Below, in pieces: positions 62,113 to 64,000 of a stretch of DNA of 64,000 nucleotides. The stretch's first letter is position 1. Each line of letters begins with the position of its first letter. Location of the stretch: the NCBI GenBank assembly GCA_963575745.1, contig CAUYUJ010007247.1:245001-309000 (forward strand), in the 5' to 3' direction. The notes under the pieces were generated by a model, which saw only the letters and a list, made by a program, of their open reading frames with translations, was not told where the DNA came from and searched no databases. A program made the position numbers and the translations under genes. Source of the DNA: Prorocentrum cordatum (taxonomy: Eukaryota > Sar > Dinophyceae > Prorocentrales > Prorocentraceae).

Positions 62113-64000
62113 ATGCCAGCTATGGCTCGGAGTCATTTCGTTCCTAAGTCCTTGCGCTGCAAGGCTGGTGCACTTGCCCAGGTCACAGTTCTTGTCAGCG
62201 CGTTGGGCGCCATGTCGGTCAGTGGAGGCTCTGACGTGGAGGTAGCTTCGAGCGCGGCGTTCCCACCGCCAGCTCAACGCAGGAGGGCGTCCTCCGCCGC
62301 AGCGTCGGCCCGCTCTTCGCCGCAGAGCCCCGCCCAGTGCTTCGCACGCTTGCAGCCTTGCACTCCAACCGACCACATCAAGAAGTGGCACGGCTACACG
62401 TTCCACGCTTCGCCGCGTTGGAATCCAGTTCGGGCTCGCACTCGCCTCTGTTTGGACAAGCCTAACGGCCTCAGGCGCGAGTTGGACATCGCGGCGTCGG
62501 ATCCCGAGCAGCGGCGTGCAGGTCTACGGGCATTCGACACAACGCTGGCACACACCGACCGCGCCATCGCCAGGGACACGCTACCGCAGCAGATCGACGC
62601 ATGCAACGAGGAGATCGAGCGCAGCGCACACCTTGTCCTCAGCGATGTGATGAAGTACACCAAGCAGCAGTACAAGGGCGCGCGCTTGAGGGGCATGGGC
62701 GAAGACGAGGCCAGCGTCGACTGGGACACCAAGTACGATGAGAACCCGATTACGAACGCGAAGGGCGAGGCATGCATTGCAATCGAAACCCCCGAAGTCT
62801 CTCGGCAGTTGGCGGGGGTGGAGCGCCGCAATGTGAAGCGCATGGCGGACGGCCCAGGATGCAGCTACGGCCGCGTTGCGGCCGCGGGGTCTGCGGGCCC
62901 CAGCGCGATTGCGGGCCGCCCGAAGGGGGCAGCGAGCACCTTGACGAGGAGGCCTTCATTGACGGAGGGCAACGTCAGGCGACTCCAGGAAGGCTTGGCT
63001 TCGTCGGGCACAGCGACTCCCTTGAGCTCGCCAGCGGGGGCGCGGGGCCAGAAAGGCATCACTCGCGCGCCGCCCATGGGCCAGAAGACCTTTCTGGATG
63101 AGAAGGATGCGATTGACAGCGCTCTCCAAACCATCATCGAGAAGCTCGACGGCTCGAAGCGGATGGGGATCGGGGTCCTGAAGCACTTGGAGGCGGCTCA
63201 CCAGAAGGTCCAGGACAAGAAATTGACCTTGACAGACCTGCCCCATGACTTCGCCTCGGTTCAGGAAGACCTCCAGCGCGTGGTTGCCGCGTGCAAGACT
63301 GAGAGGAGTAAGATCCCTGACGCCAAGAAGGAGCAGGTGCCCGCGCTCCAATATGTCTACGCTAACATGCTGAAGCAGAAGACCGATGCGGTAACCGAAG
63401 CAGTCGCCCTCCAAGATCACTTGCAGCACAAGATCAATAAGGCGACATCAAACGAGAGGTCCAAGTACCAGGTTAGAAAGTGGAAGAAGGAGAAGATGTC
63501 CCAAGCCTTGGTCAAGGGAAGGGAGGCGCCTCGGCTCCGTTCGCCAAGCACTTCGCCGACATACTCACTACTGCCGCCGAGGTTGTTGGCGAGGAAGACC
63601 CTTCAAAGGCTGTCCTGCGCGATCGGACCCAGGATAACACAATCGAGGTGCAGTTCGGTAACACCAAAGTGGCGGCCTGGACGAAAGACAACGCCACCGC
63701 CGACAGCCATGAGACCGCCCTCTGGCACAACATCATGAACATGTTCGTCCCAAGCTTCGAGACCTTCCTGAAGAGCAAGATGAAGTCCGTGACGGCCGGG
63801 CTCAGGAACCACGCGAACTGGCCAGGGGCGCTCGGCAGGATGACGGATTGTTGGCCTACTGCGTTGGATCGCATCTTGCCGTTCGACGCGAAGGATGTGC
63901 AGTCCAGGGGAGCCGAGATGTGGATCGTGGGCGCCAAGATGGATGCGATGAGGATGCGCCCAGCGAATGTGCCAATGCCTGGCGTCCCGTGCCTCATCTA
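62113..64000 (+). CDS. Hypothetical protein, clipped at right edge, one frameshift
   Basis: ATG at 62113 (MPAMARSHFVPKSL). The N-terminal 80 residues are Ala/Ser-rich. Then come KKWHGYTFHASPRWNPVR, a helical part (RDTLPQQIDACNEEIERSAH), a Gly/Ala/Ser linker and a coiled-coil-like region (AIDSALQTIIEKLDGSKRM, EDLQRVVAACKTERSKI, KTDAVTEAVALQDHLQHKI). Near 63518, in AAGGGAAGGGAGG, the sensible reading passes to the next frame (APFAKHFADILTTAAEVVG, ALWHNIMNMFVPSFETF, GAEMWIVGAKMDAMRMR) and stays open to base 64000. The original frame continues as Pro/Arg noise to 63738. The switch may be a mutation, an error in the purine run or a tiny intron. No known domain. Codon use looks coding throughout. 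Confidence 0.55.

Overview
The window looks like nuclear DNA of a dinoflagellate. This rests on content, not on a database match: long GC-rich intergenic tracts with triplet, pentamer and 12-bp tandem repeats, several decayed retroelements of types amplified in these genomes, and possible non-canonical introns. A high-GC genus such as Prorocentrum would fit, but I cannot prove the genus. No rRNA, tRNA, CRISPR array or bacterial operon is visible. Nearly every coding region is interrupted by one-base frameshifts or single stops. That means either old elements decaying or uncorrected indels in the assembly.

Layout. 1-2190 (minus): C-terminally clipped member of a large dinoflagellate protein family with DDE-transposase-like motifs, broken by one TAG. 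2569-3117: small hypothetical gene running into a GGGAT pentamer array. 3.1-5.8 kb: low-complexity DNA ending in a CGT-triplet array. 5.8-16.4 kb (minus): multi-ORF retroelement with membrane-segment ORFs, a CCCH-finger plus cytosine-methyltransferase-like ORF, and a reverse transcriptase that stops at the triplet array. 16.8-19.35 kb (minus): 5'-truncated non-LTR retroelement (RT tail plus restriction-like endonuclease-type domain). 19.4-28.8 kb: mostly non-coding, with minisatellites, hairpins and one frameshifted hypothetical gene at 23.2-24.8 kb (minus).

28,840-44,843 (plus): a complete but decayed Ty1/copia-type LTR retrotransposon of 16 kb with 237-bp LTRs. Besides gag, protease, integrase, RT and RNase H it carries a KptA/Tpt1-like RNA 2'-phosphotransferase domain, a RING-H2 finger and methyltransferase-like segments. 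Scattered through its sense strand are 29 short hairpins of the form GCNNG-GNRA-CNNGC, with compensatory stem changes and almost always a GNRA tetraloop. I regard this as the most unusual signal in the window.

46.1-50.3 kb (plus): a second, longer copy of the DDE-like family. 50.3-52.5 kb: no gene seen. 52.5-59.7 kb: satellite made of a ~129-bp dimer (75 + 54 bp subunits), split by a 1.65-kb unrelated GC-rich block. 59.7-62.1 kb: no gene. 62.1 kb to the right edge (plus): an unrecognised hypothetical gene, clipped by the window.

The genes do not form a pathway. The picture is mobile-element proteins nested in repeat-rich intergenic DNA. The coding logic worth following is inside the 16-kb copia element, where RNA-processing, ubiquitin-type and methylation-type domains sit on one retroviral-like polyprotein whose RNA is studded with tetraloop hairpins.
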